From Chlorops oryzae (lineage: Eukaryota; Arthropoda; Insecta; Diptera; Chloropidae), in the NCBI GenBank assembly GCA_020466095.1, contig CM035806.1:18026724-18090723 (forward strand): 64,000 nucleotides of DNA. Reading direction: 5' to 3'. The notes below the pieces were generated by a model. That model searched no databases. It was not told the DNA's origin and was given only the letters and a program-made list of their open reading frames with translations. Shown piece after piece: positions 44,901 to 55,053 of the stretch (the stretch's first letter is position 1; each line of letters opens with the position of its first letter). Position numbers and translations under genes: made by a program.

Positions 44901-46659
44901 AAACCTCCGATTAGAATATATAAAAATTGTGAAAGGTGGGCGTGGCAAAGGGGCGGTTTTCATAAAGAAATTTAACAAAAGTCGGCATTTGGGGCCCCTT
45001 ATGGACTTAAACATCTCTTGATTTAAACAAAATTATTTGAACGTGTGTGTCTGTGTCGGTTATTCTATTGTCAGGCTCGCCTGACTATAACACCCTTACT
45101 TGTTTTTCGTTGAAAATGCTCACATAAGTCGTTTTGCAACGTACTTTCAGGACAACAGGATTGTGATTGGGATTCCGTTTTTTTATTTTTAAATGAAATC
45201 AGACTACTTAAATAGCACATTTCCGTTATAAAGGAATTTTCCTTTAAAAAAAAAAATATGGACTTAAGTCGTTTTGCCGGTCAACCACACATATTGATTG
45301 GTTCATCAGTGAATCAAAAATTTTAAGAATTTCTAAAAAAAAAAGTTATTTCACTGGCTTCGAAGAGGGATCGGAAGGTTTTTCGAAAAACTCGAAATTT
45401 TGAATTGTGCCATTTTTGTAATAATTGGGCGAAAAGTATTTAATTTGTTTTCGGTTTTTTTATATTTTATTTTTTTTTATTTGAAATTTAAATTTTTGGT
45501 TTTTCGGTTTTTTGCTGCAGCGAGCCAAAGACATTCCCTACGGTAATAGAACATTCTGGAAGTACGTTTCATTATCACGGAATGCGATTGCAGTAATATT
45601 CGGTGCAACGTTGGCGTATCTTCTCGAGCGTGATGGCTCGCAGCCGTTCCGGGTAACGGGAAAAATCGCGTCTGGACTGCCGCCCTTTCGACCGCCACCG
45701 TTTAGTACGACGGTGAGTGTGTGTGATTTTTTTTTTTATTATCATGCTTATTGTTTTTTTAATGCTTTCTTTCCTTCTGATTATCTTCCTTTCATACAAA
45801 TTGTCAGATTAATGGCACCGAATTATCCTTCGGCGATATGCTGAGCGTCATTGGCGGGGCATTTCCAGCAGTACCGCTGATTGCCATCCTGGAAATTGTG
45901 GCTATTGCAAAGGCGTTCTGTAAGAAAAGTCAAGCGAATTTATTTATGCATTTATGTATAAACTTAGTTTTTGTTTTTGAATTTCAATTATTCGCGAGAG
46001 AAAAAAAATTAATTTTTTTTTTTTTTTTTTTTTTAATAGCCAAAGGAAAGATTGTTGACGCATCACAGGAAATGATTGCGCTCGGATTTTGTAATATAAT
46101 GGGAAGCTTTGTTCTTTCGATGCCGATAACTGGTTCGTTCACGAGGACGGCCGTTAATAATGCAAGCGGTGTCCGAACTACGTTGGGCGGTGCTATTACC
46201 GGTGTTATGGTCCTAATGGCTCTCGCTTTCCTAACGCAATTCTTTTATTACATTCCGAAGACAACATTGGCAGCTGTTATTATTGCGGCCATGATTTCGC
46301 TGGTCGAAGGCGATAAAATTGTTGAAACATGGAAATCGAAGAGTAAGTGAGAGGAAAGCGAAACACGTCGCTGGGGTAAATTGAATGGTTTTTTTTGTTT
46401 TTTTGTAGAATTGGATCTTTTTCCGTTTTTGGTGACAACATTGACTTGTATATTTTGGAGTCTTGAATATGGTATACTATGTGGTATCGTTGCCAATCTA
46501 TCGTTCGTTCTATTCCACAGTGCCAGTCCGCATATTGAGATATCGAAGGAGAAAGTAAGTGAACGGATTAAACTGGAATGTGCATAATATGGAATAAATG
46601 GAATACAGGAATTCATTAATCCTTTCACTACTATTGGAATATAGTGCACTCTCTTTCTC

Positions 46660-46713
<54 letters not shown>

Positions 46714-46723
46714 TCTCTCTCTA

Positions 46724-46772
<49 letters not shown>

Positions 46773-46783
46773 TCTCTCTCTCT

Positions 46784-46869
<86 letters not shown>

Positions 46870-46883
46870 TTCCTCTCTCTCTC

Positions 46884-46967
<84 letters not shown>

Positions 46968-47926
46968 GGGAACCGAAAAATATATCCGCTTAAGAGGGAC
47001 CTATTCGAAAATCAAGAACATTCTCAAAAAGTGTCCATTTGAGAGGGGTGTCCGATTAGGAGGAGTGTCCGCAAGGAGAGAGTACACTGTAATACACTGT
47101 AATTTAGTAATGAAAGGGTTAAATCGTATTCAAAGCAGCTTATTACTTCCCTATCAAAGAGTGGTTTAAATCTTTAAGCTACATAAGTGGGAATTTTCGA
47201 CAAACATTTTAATCTGAGAATAATTCGGCTGTGAAAGGGTTAATCGTCTTTTGTATTATTGCAGGTAGATGAACATCAAGTCGGCTTGATTGTGGTAAAA
47301 CAGAGTTTAGACTTCGCCGCTGCGGAGTACCTAAAGGAGAAAGTCATTAAATTCGCCAATAGGAGTATTAACGATATTGGTCTCATCATTATAAACGGCG
47401 AGGAAATCAATACCATCGACTATACGGTGGCGAAGGTAGGTGTGCACATTTTTTTAATAAGTACTTCTCTCCGTTAATAGTTTACAAAAACAAAAAAACA
47501 AAAAAAAAGTCGCATAAATGTATTTTTTTTTTTCAACCAATTCGGTGTCGCTGTTCATGAAAATGTCATCCACTTAATATGCCAAACAATAGTTTTTGAG
47601 ATATTTGCCTTCGCGCTCGCAAAAATCAGGAATTATATAAAATTCTCTTATGGGTGGAGAGTCCTATTTTTTTTTTTTTTAATCTATTAATTTAAAATTC
47701 TTTTTAGAATATAATCGCATTAAGAGAGGACCTTCAGATATTGAAATGTCATCTAATTTGCTGGAATTGGAATTATGATGCCGCCGGGGTTGTCTGCCGT
47801 TTAAACGCTGAACTTCATAATATATTTCGATTTGAAATGTCCCTGAAAGAGGTGGTCGCCGACTGCCATCAAAGAGCTATGTCGAATGGCTCGAGTAGTA
47901 CGGAATTTAGTGTCTTTTATCAGTAG
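41815..47926 (+). CDS. SLC26/SulP anion transporter (SLC26A11-like), 10 coding exons
   Basis: Coding exons: 41815-41939, 43150-43379, 43463-43687, 43750-43865, 45521-45712, 45808-45919, 46040-46342, 46409-46554, 47265-47435 and 47708-47926. These are GT/AG bounded and phase-consistent, totalling 613 codons with stop. The membrane part starts at about residue 47 (FPILGWLPKY), with the SulP hallmark AGLTVGLTTIPQAIAYG, LEPQYGLYSAFMGC, the helix-10 region SMPITGSFTRTAVNNASG, and several hydrophobic spans. A cytoplasmic STAS domain occupies about 485-605 (GEEINTIDYTVAK). SLC26A11-type proteins move sulfate, chloride or related anions across plasma or lysosomal membranes; substrate here is untested. 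The usual GPTA turn after TIG reads GATTAIMALM. AATAAA is at 48027. The first exon is the least certain part. Confidence 0.88.
41940..43149 (+). other. SLC26 intron 1
   Basis: AT-rich with (AAAT)n near 41990-42015 and the hAT MITE at 42873-43013. Nothing else is supported. Confidence 0.5.
42873..43013. mobile_element. 141-bp hAT MITE with perfect 8-bp duplication
   Basis: Ends CAGTGGCGCATTG and the inverse of CAGGGGCGGATTA. GGCGACTT repeats directly at 42865-42872 and 43014-43021. It lies in SLC26 intron 1. Confidence 0.88.
43150..43379 (+). CDS. SLC26 gene, coding exon 2
   Basis: Encodes the first SulP helices (IVAGLTVGLTTIPQAIAYGV, PQYGLYSAFMGCFVYIIFGS, CKDVTIG). Ends in phase 1 at G|GTAGGT. 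Two acceptors are possible (43148-43149 and 43166-43167). Confidence 0.88.
43463..43687 (+). CDS. SLC26 gene, coding exon 3
   Basis: After TACTTTCAG. Encodes TTAIMALMVHDYGVISPDF, hydrophobic helices and ITGFTLAAAATIGSAQINNL, ending in phase 1 at GCAA|GTAAAG. The apparent continuation of the frame beyond the donor is intronic. Confidence 0.88.
43750..43865 (+). CDS. SLC26 gene, coding exon 4
   Basis: Encodes PSNEFIQAWKNFFTHLGSTR and LGVSTLLFLLVMK. Phase 0 at AAG|GTTCGA. Too short and in the wrong frame for the overlapping open frame. Confidence 0.85.
43866..45520 (+). other. SLC26 intron with DINE-1-like element
   Basis: Contains a fragment of the CCC..GGG family (about 44050-44222) and a DINE-1/Helitron-like element (44231-45107). 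The rest is AT-rich. Confidence 0.6.
44231..45107 (+). mobile_element. DINE-1-like non-autonomous Helitron-type element
   Basis: Starts TTATACCCGACACACTCTG, carries the fly-typical block GATCAGCATCACGAGGAG followed by CATGTCCGTCCGTCTG and a (GTCY)n run (44367-44411). Ends near CTATAACACCCTTACTTGTT. This order of landmarks is that of dipteran DINE-1/INE-1-type repeats. It has no terminal inverted repeats and no coding capacity. Confidence 0.75.
45521..45712 (+). CDS. SLC26 gene, coding exon 5
   Basis: 64 codons, phase 0-0: RAKDIPYGNRTFWKYVSLSR, AIAVIFGATLAYLLERDG, FRVTGKIASGLPPFRPPPF. Flanked by GCTGCAG and GTGAGT. Confidence 0.9.
45808..45919 (+). CDS. SLC26 gene, coding exon 6
   Basis: Encodes INGTELSFGDMLSVIGGAFP and AVPLIAILEIVAIAKAF, phase 1 at T|GTAAGA. 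Confidence 0.9.
46040..46342 (+). CDS. SLC26 gene, coding exon 7
   Basis: Encodes the most conserved stretch: SKGKIVDASQEMIALGFCNI, MGSFVLSMPITGSFTRTAVN, then helices up to VEGDKIVETWKSK. Phase 1 at both ends. Confidence 0.93.
46409..46554 (+). CDS. SLC26 gene, coding exon 8
   Basis: Encodes LDLFPFLVTTLTCIFWSLEY and GILCGIVANLSFVLFHSASP, the last membrane helices, ending HIEISKEK at AAA|GTAAGT. Confidence 0.92.
46555..47264 (+). other. SLC26 intron with (CT)n and MITE relic
   Basis: Contains a pyrimidine microsatellite of about 320 bp (46648-46967) directly followed by a relic (46969-47089) of the MITE seen at 53412-53557. Confidence 0.7.
46648..46967. repeat. Long (CT)n microsatellite
   Basis: Near-pure CT/CTTT/CCT pyrimidine strand for about 320 bp. 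Ser/Leu open frames are artefacts. Confidence 0.97.
47265..47435 (+). CDS. SLC26 gene, coding exon 9 (STAS)
   Basis: Encodes the beta-strand and helix start of STAS: GLIVVKQSLDFAAAEYLKEK, GLIIINGEEINTIDYTVAK. Phase 0-0. Confidence 0.9.
47708..47926 (+). CDS. SLC26 gene, terminal coding exon (STAS end)
   Basis: Encodes NIIALREDLQILKCHLICWN, AGVVCRLNAELHNIFRFEMS and the tail to TAG. AATAAA follows at 48027-48032. Confidence 0.88.
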   Translation, partial: NIIALREDLQILKCHLICWNWNYDAAGVVCRLNAELHNIFRFEMSLKEVVADCHQRAMSNGSSSTEFSVFYQ

Positions 47927-48505
47927 ATATACTCAAGTATTTTTTTTCTTTTCTTTTATTTTGCCGATTCACAAATTATTTATGACCAATCAATTTATTT
48001 CGAAGTCTTCTTCAACTCATTAAGAAAATAAAGTTAAAAAAAAAAATATAAAAAAAATTAAAATTAAAAATTAATTACGATCCATTGTTTCTCAAAGCTT
48101 AAATCATTTCAAAGTGTCGCAGCTCGAATGGTGTGGTACACTGTACATACATACATATTTTATCTTTGAATGGCTTGCGAAACAATCGAACTGATTAACA
48201 TTGGAAGGAAACACTTAATTAGATTTAATTTTCCATTTGTTCAAAACAGACGCGTCGCCTGCTTTTCGTTCTTGAAAAACATTCAGGTTTTCGCTTGTAA
48301 AGCTGTAAAAAAAAAAGAAAATAAAATAAAATAAAATGAAAACACAAACACAAGTGGATTCGTCTCTCTTCTCTCAGGCCATTGCGATCTAAAGTACCAG
48401 CACACACACACCACAAGACGCACCTGGTATGTGACTCTGAATGCAGACTTGATCTTGAAGACGCAGGTAACGCGTTCCATACAATGGTTGAATGCAGTGT
48501 CCTAT

Positions 48506-48926
48506 CAGAGCCGTAGCGAAGGTCTCAGGGTCCCTTGTGCAAGATTTCCTAGTGGGCCCTTGAAAATGAATTTCTAAACAAAAAAAGATGATTTCAAAGC
48601 TTTTTCGAAGTGTATTAAAAAAAGGTTCAAAAATCGTGAGAAAATTGCGTGAGAAATTGGAAAAATAATTGGAAAACGCTTCTCGATGCCTAAGGCGAAG
48701 TCAGATTTTCATTTTTGTTTTGATTCCTTCTTTCAATTCCTTGTCTTTCCCTTTCTCTTCCATAAAAATGTTAAACCAATTTTATACAATGTAATAAAAA
48801 CGTTATCGACGATCTTTTCAAGCTCATACTTCGAAATGATTAAAAAAAAAAAATATCTTCGGAGACCCCTCAGAGCCGGGGGCCCCCGTGCATCGCACCG
48901 CCTGAACATGCCTAGTTACGGCTCTG
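48506..48926. mobile_element. hAT-like MITE, family B copy 2
   Basis: Ends CAGAGCCGTAGCGAA and the inverse of CAGAGCCGTAACTAG. Flanks TGTCCTAT and TGTTCTAT match at 7 of 8. 421 bp; interior partly GC-rich. Confidence 0.82.
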
Positions 48927-50100
48927 TGTTCTATGTATTTTGATACTCAAAATCTTTTATTAGCCACGATGAGCTGAGGTTTGAGAAAAAAAATGATATA
49001 AGAGCAGATAACTCCGGCACGACGATTTATAGATAAGTATTTCTAATGATTAGTCTATATTTCCTAATCGAACCCAATAGCAATGCACAGCCCATTCGAG
49101 AGAGTAGTGATCATGGGTGATTCAGTCTGGACGCCGACTTTAGGCAGAGGCTCCAAATTGCCAATATAATTACGAAATAGATTGGTGATCTCATTTTTCC
49201 CCCTTTTTTTCTCAGTCTTTTGGGTCACGGTGCTCCACGAAAGGAAAAATTCCCAGGTTCAAAACATTCCCTCGATGGACCTAGCCTTAGCATGCGTCAC
49301 TCAAATGACAGTCACTTAATGACAAATTATTGAAACGTCATAGATCATTCTGTGTGCTGATGATTGATGGTCGGCACTATCTGACGGCATCTTAAATTCG
49401 CCATCTATCGGCTAGTTGCGGGACTTTTTGACCCACCTGTTAGATATTGTAAAAGCTCTTAACCAACTAACGTAACAGATCCATCAGACATAGGACAACC
49501 ATAAGATACTTGTAAAAAAAAATATATATATGTATATTTGATTAACGCCTGGATGCGCTACCGTCTCTTAATGGCTTAAGTCTCTCAAAAAAAAAAACCC
49601 TCTTATTATTTCACTTTCGCTGTTTCGTGTCGGCTCAGACTTAATTGAGTTTTTAAAAGTGTTTATTTAAGCCGACTCAAGCGAAGACGAAAATTATTAA
49701 AACAAGTTTTTTTCAAAACGAACTTTTCCACTCATCTTCGTTTCAACCAGTTCTCATAAAAGTAAACATATGTACATACAAGGGCGTATTTGACGGGGGC
49801 GCGGCGACCCGATGGGCCCATTGTCCCTCTCCCAAAAGTCTAAATTCACTTTCATTTTGAACTGGTAACTAAAATTTAGTTCCCCCACATCCGCACATCA
49901 TCAAAACCAGTGTATTACGCCCATGTAAACATATCGCGAACCCTCTTCTAAAGAGACACAACTCAAAATTTCGCATTTTTCGGAAAACGCAAAAAACAAA
50001 ATGCGTCGCAGTATCAATCAAAGCAAGAAGAAAAGGCATTGGCGGGGTCTTTCCGGCTCTTTATAATAACAAAAACGGAATAGAATTTTTCGTGCAGCTA
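48927..50100. other. Intergenic with one small MITE
   Basis: A probable MITE at 49779-49925 has ends CAAGGGCGTA and CATGGGCGTA and imperfect 8-bp flanks TGTACATA/TAAACATA. No gene elsewhere. Confidence 0.45.
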
Positions 50101-50303
50101 CACTGAGCGAACTTAACCATGATTTTTTTAAAAATGCGCATTGTTATTCACAGTCCTTTTGTTTTTCGAGCAGAACGAAAATTTCGAAAGAGAAATGGTT
50201 GAGTCAACAACATTTTTGGTTGATTTGAAAGGAAAAATGTTTAATGACATTTCTTTTCGTTCGGTATAATTCTCATTTGCTTTATAAAATAGGACATATT
50301 ATA

Positions 50304-51921
50304 CACTCCCGCTCAAAAGAATAGACGCACCCTTACATATGTAACAAAAAGCAATCTGTACACTTTTTCACGAGTCGATTTCAAAAATTAAATATGCAAA
50401 TGTTTGGTGTTGTCAATGCTTTGAAATTTTATAAAAACCAACAATTCAAAACAATTTATTTAGGAACAAAAATTTCATATGTACAAAAGTACTTAAAAAA
50501 TAGGTTACATTTTTTTGGTCAATGAAATAGACGCAAATTAAAAAAACTTATGTTAAGAAAATAAACCAAGATTTTTTTCATATGTGTTTAGTTTTAAGCA
50601 AGAAGCTAATGTACTTAGTAATGAGTATTGCCACCATTTTTGTTGATGACCTCAAAAACTCGATCTTTTAGGGAGGAATACAAGGTATGAAGATAATCTA
50701 ATGAAATTTCACCCCATGCTGACTTGATTGCTGCAGTTAAGGACTCTTTGTTGTCATATTGTCTCCCTCCTTCATAAATCTTGCGCGACATCCAGCCCCA
50801 AACGTTTTCGATTATATTCAAGTCAGGAGAATATGGGGGCCAAGACATTAAATTCACACTTTGGCTGGACAAAAACGACTTAACGATCCTTGCATTGTGA
50901 ATTGGGGCATTGTCCTGTTGAAAAATCCATGGCAGTGGTCCAAAAAGATCAGCGATCTTCGGTAAAATGGATTCTAGGAGCAACTTATAACGAAGGCCGT
51001 TCATAGTCTGATCAACAATAATGAGGTCGACCGTGCCATAAAAGGAAATGGCTCCCCATACCATTACACCACCTTCGCGGCTGTGGTGTCGGCTCAACAC
51101 CATTTCTTCCTTTCTCAAATCATGAAAATAATATTGAAAGCCGTCGGGACCATCAAAATTAAATCGTTTTTCGTCGCAAAAGACTACCGTGCGCCAATCA
51201 TTAGTACGTGTCTCACTTTGACAAGTCCATGCCAAGTAATTTTTGGCGAAGTCAAGGCGTTTCTGCTTTCGAACTGCATCTAACGGTGGTTTTTTCTTCA
51301 TCTTAAGTCGTTTCAGATGTTTTGCACTAGAAATAGCACGTTTTACAGTTGAAAGGCTAGCTTTGACATCGGCTAGTTGTCTTATTTTCGCAGCTGATTT
51401 ACGAGAATTCGAAGCAATCCTTACAATCTTGCGCTTTTCTCTGGCACTTAGAGCTTCCTTTCTTCCTTTGAATTTCTTACCATATGATTTCGGATCCTTT
51501 AAATAGCGGTCCACTGTTCTAGAGCTGCGGTTTAGCTTCTCGCCAATTTTTCGATTGGATAAGCCTTCTGAATGGTAAAAATCAATTTTTTCTCGTTCCA
51601 AAGCAGAAAGAATTTTAGTTCTACCCATTTTCAAGTATATTTAAGTTGGCAATTGAGTTGCTTTGTACTGAAATTCACTGAAGTTCGTAATGCGTCTATT
51701 CTAGTGGCCAGTCGAAATTACACGTTATTGTGTTGACATATCGAAAGCCATCGATAGTTCCGTTATGCTTTGGCTTAGCCGAACCAAAATTTCGATTCTT
51801 TTCTAGAAATGTACTAATATCGATTAGAAACAATAATCGGATAATTATTAAACTTCTCTATTCAGTTATACCAAGCTTGAACACAAGAAATCCTAGTGCG
51901 TCTAACCAGTGAGCGGGAGTG
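50304..51921 (-). mobile_element. Intact Tc1-type transposon (1.6 kb)
   Basis: Inverted ends CACTCCCGCTCA with TA on both sides (50302-50303 and 51922-51923). A second motif, AATAGACGCA, occurs both near the tips and about 220 bp inside each end (50320, 50527, 51690, 51898), the arrangement of IR/DR-type Tc1 elements. It encodes a full transposase. Confidence 0.93.
50615..51634 (-). CDS. Tc1-family transposase (DD34E), intact
   Basis: 339 residues without stop or frameshift, the normal size. It catalyses cut-and-paste transposition into TA. The N-terminal paired-type helix-turn-helices (LSNRKIGEKLNRSSRTVDRY) bind the terminal repeats. The catalytic triad is D154 (VFCDEKRF), D241 (QQDNAPIH) and E276 (PDLNIIENVWG), with 34 residues between the last two. 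The start at 51634 (MKMGRTK) has a second Met two codons on. The intact frame and well-preserved ends suggest recent activity; transposition itself cannot be judged from sequence. Confidence 0.95.
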   Translation of the reverse strand: MKMGRTKILSALEREKIDFYHSEGLSNRKIGEKLNRSSRTVDRYLKDPKSYGKKFKGRKEALSAREKRKIVRIASNSRKSAAKIRQLADVKASLSTVKRAISSAKHLKRLKMKKKPPLDAVRKQKRLDFAKNYLAWTCQSETRTNDWRTVVFCDEKRFNFDGPDGFQYYFHDLRKEEMVLSRHHSREGGVMVWGAISFYGTVDLIIVDQTMNGLRYKLLLESILPKIADLFGPLPWIFQQDNAPIHNARIVKSFLSSQSVNLMSWPPYSPDLNIIENVWGWMSRKIYEGGRQYDNKESLTAAIKSAWGEISLDYLHTLYSSLKDRVFEVINKNGGNTHY

Positions 51922-52897
51922 TATATGACATTTATTCATCTTAGAACTTTTTAAGCATTGCGAAAGCAGTCACGACAACGGAGTGAAGCCCAAAATCCAA
52001 CATTGCGAGAGCCCGATGGGAGAGCGCAAGACGAGACGCTCACAAATTTCAATACATTCAATCATATGGTTCAAGCTCCAATGTATCGCACTGCGCGACC
52101 TCGTAGCGAGAAAATTTTGAAAAATTTAATATTTCTCGTTGCGTGGCAATTTTACAGGTAAATGATGTAGCTAATTTTTGAGTACTCGCTATTAAGTACT
52201 CGTTTAAACGAATAAAATAAAAACTGTTCACTGTTCCGTGAAAAAGAGCTTTTAGAATATTTCGCGAGCTTCGGTTCATTTTGAAAATTTTTGAAAATTT
52301 TGAATTAAAATTTAAACTCAAGTGATTGCGTATAATTTTTATGAGTACTCGGTACTCGTTAGATTGGTACTTGATTCAAATATTGCATTACTAGAAGCGA
52401 AATTATGCTTTCATCTGCGTAACGCAAAACTCTCATTGGAGATTGAAATACGTCACGCAAAACATTTTCGTGACGTCGCGCACTCTCGCATCGGGCTCTC
52501 GCAATATTGGATTTTGGGCTTGACAAAATCGGATGAAGTCCATCCGATGGCTATTTTTGGGGCTATGTTCAGCAGAGGGCTCTGTGGAAATTTGCTTTGA
52601 ACGTTTAATAAATTTGTTTTGACTTTTCTTCATTCAAAGGTATTTTCGAATTTTTTTTATTTTAATATTATCTTGTCATTTCAATTATGTCCGTGGTGAG
52701 TTCAACAATTTAAATTTAGATCCATTTTTGGAAATTATCATTTCAATTCAACCTGAAATATGGTTGATTCAAAATGAAAATCTTTATTTTTTCCAACAAG
52801 AAAAATTGTTAAAATAAAAATTTTCCTTGTTGAAGCCATTTTGTATGTTTTCCGTTTTGATTTAACCAGTTTTCTGGTTGGTTTTTTTCTCTGTGTA

Positions 52898-53411
52898 GAG
52901 AGGTGAACTATGATCAAGTTCCATATGTTAACTCAAAATTGACGATTTTTGAGTTGTGACACCTTAGAAGAGGGTGTGCGATATGTGTGCATAAAGTTTT
53001 GTTCATCGTAATCGGAATCGAGTGCCAATCAGTTCTATAAAAACGAAACATATTAACCCATTTTGTAACACTGGACGATTTTTCGATCTCTCCTTGTTGA
53101 TTCATTTACAGTGTAGGTACTCTCCCTTTAACCCGTTTTCTACCGTACTGTTGCGTCAAGGCAACAAAATCGATGGAAATTCGTTGATATCGGACGAAAA
53201 TCGATTGAGCGGACACCTACGGGACCGAAAAATATGTTTGCTTAACAGAGCTGTCCGCTTAAGAGGAAACTATTCGAGAAGCAGGAATACTACAGCATTC
53301 CTAAAAAGTGTCCGCATTGAGGAGTATTGCATATTATATTGCCTTTTAAAAAATTATAGCTTTTCCCGTTGGCTTAGCTCAAAATGGGTTAATAAGTTCG
53401 AAAGAGTAGTA
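52898..53411. other. Intergenic with MITE relics
   Basis: A diverged copy of the GCGGAC/TTAAGAGG MITE is recognisable at about 53204-53336. The rest shows no gene. Confidence 0.5.
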
Positions 53412-53557
53412 CAGTGTCCTCTCTCCTTGCGGACACTCCTCTCAATCGGACACACTTTGGGAATGCTGCAGTGTTCCTGCTTCTTAAATAAGTAGTTGCC
53501 TCTTAAGCGGACATATTTTTCGGTCCCGATAATGTCCGCTTAACAGAGAATACACTG
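53412..53557. mobile_element. 146-bp pogo/Tigger-like MITE
   Basis: Ends CAGTGTCCTCTC and the inverse of CAGTGTATTCTC, with TA on the left flank and TT on the right. GCGGACA motifs lie inside both ends. Relics are at 53204-53336 and 46969-47089. Confidence 0.72.
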
Positions 53558-53969
53558 TTTTATCTTTCAATGAAATCACGATTTTCATGGCATTTACCAT
53601 CTTTTGATTGCTCGTCTGCATTTACGATCGTTGGTAGCGTTGCTATGGCAATGGACATACATAAATTGAATAACTTGATATACAAGTTATAATACACTAT
53701 CGAATAGTGAAGATTGGTTCCGAGCTGTGCATGCATGTTAAAGCAGTCTAGAAATTAATTCAAATCTTTAACCTAGTATGTATTTATATATAAGTAAGCT
53801 AAGCAAATAAATAACAACAATATTAACCCATTAAGTACTTATTTTTCATATATTGGACAACTCATAATTTAAAATTGACGGCGCTCGTTTCCAATCGAAA
53901 TGGAAAAATTGAATTGAGTTCTCTGAAATTGTTCTTTTTTTTCTCTCTCTCTCGTATTTATCGTTGCTA

Positions 53970-54330
53970 CAGTAAAACTTCCATAAATCGAACCACCATT
54001 ATCCAAGGACTTCGATTTAGGGAAACGAAATTGTACCTATAGGTACGTAAAATATTCGCTATTGCCACCTGATTCAGTTTGAGTTATACATATATATATA
54101 TATAAAATCGGTTATAACGATGTCGAAGGGACCAGCAAAAGTCCATCGTTATATCCGATAATCGCTATATCCGGTAACAGAAATTAAGAAGAATTAGAAT
54201 AGCGAGCCAAACTTTACTTGAAATGTTCATCGCTATAACCGATAATCGTTATAACCGATAATCGTTATAACCGATTTTTACTGTATATATAATTCGAATT
54301 GTAAAAGTTCGAGATATGAAATTTTGACTG
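53970..54330. mobile_element. pogo-like MITE with a second MITE inside
   Basis: Outer ends CAGTAAAACTTCC and the inverse of CAGTCAAAATTTC, flanked by TA (53968-53969 and 54331-54332). Inside, about 54103-54283 is another element with ATCGGTTATAACGAT arms and a right end TTTTTACTG next to TA. Confidence 0.72.
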
Positions 54331-54957
54331 TATCAATATTTGGCACAAACCGTGGCGAGGTTTTATTGCGTTCGATCCAAAAAAAAAATTATAGAAAATT
54401 TATTAGCGCTACCAAAGAATCCATTAATCGATCGTTAGTGTTGTTTAAAAGAATTGGGAAAGTAGGCGTGTCAAAAAGGAGGTTTCATAAAAATTACTCT
54501 TACATCAAATGTGTGGGCGTTATCTTCGGGTCCGTCATGTATTTTATCGTTATTCTTGTGTATGTTTTTTTTTTTTTTATTATTTTTAAATGAATATGTT
54601 TAATGTAATAGAAAAAATTTGGTTACTAGAAGGTTAAAAAGACGTCAAAAGACGTTTGAATAGCCAAGCAAAACAAAACAAAACAATAAACTAATAAAGC
54701 GTAATTATAAACGCCACTCACTAATTGATTTCCCAGAACTACTGCAGTGTAAAATCCGTTTACATAAATTTATAAGTGTTTTTTTCTATTTATTTATTTA
54801 TTTATTTATTTTTTTTTTTCATGTATATATACACCACGGTACACTAATGACTCCGGTCGTAGTATTTAACCTAAGAGCATGCGAAATTATTTGCATGAGG
54901 TGTTTCCCAACAACTCAGATGAGCCTATCACGGCAGCTTCAGCGAGCTGAGTGGATC
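54331..54957. other. AT-rich upstream region of WAP gene
   Basis: No gene seen. No TATA box at the expected distance before the initiator at 54956. Confidence 0.4.
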
Positions 54958-54989
54958 AGTTGAATTTGAGCATCGCATTTATTAAGATC
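54956..54989 (+). promoter_or_regulatory. Inr + DPE core promoter of WAP gene
   Basis: TCAGTT at 54956-54961 matches the arthropod initiator with A at 54958 as +1. AGATC at 54985-54989 sits at exactly +28 to +32, the position fixed for a downstream promoter element (RGWYV). No TATA box is evident. It precedes the first WAP exon by about 90 bp. Confidence 0.6.
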
Positions 54990-55046
54990 TTTCTTATAAC
55001 ATTACGGACCTGAACGGTACTCACTGGATAAATCAAGTGCAACAGC

Positions 55047-55053
55047 ATGGCAT
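55047..55053 (+). CDS. WAP gene, 7-nt first coding exon (candidate)
   Basis: ATG at 55047 is followed after seven bases by a consensus donor GTAAGT. The acceptor GATCAG at 55147-55152 restores the frame (T+CG = Ser) into LNMMILILATF. Both the phase and the position directly downstream of the Inr/DPE promoter support it. Confidence 0.55.

Larger units (their letters stand above)
50101..52895. mobile_element. CAC(T/A)GAG-ended TIR element, split by a Tc1 transposon
   Basis: Ends CACTGAGCGAA and the inverse CACAGAGAAAA, flanked by TA (50099-50100 and 52896-52897). After removing the Tc1 insertion the element is about 1.2 kb. Its right half contains an internal inverted repeat (AACATTGCGAGAGCCCGATG near 51999 against 52490-52515). 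Ends resemble those of 17892-21087 and 57606-58642. Confidence 0.7.

Noticed and set aside
46598..47042. Overlapping Ser-Leu repeat frames
   Set aside because: Pure products of the (CT)n microsatellite.
53022..53495. 157-codon open frame on the plus strand
   Set aside because: It runs through two copies of a MITE (GCGGAC/TTAAGAGG) and has no domain.
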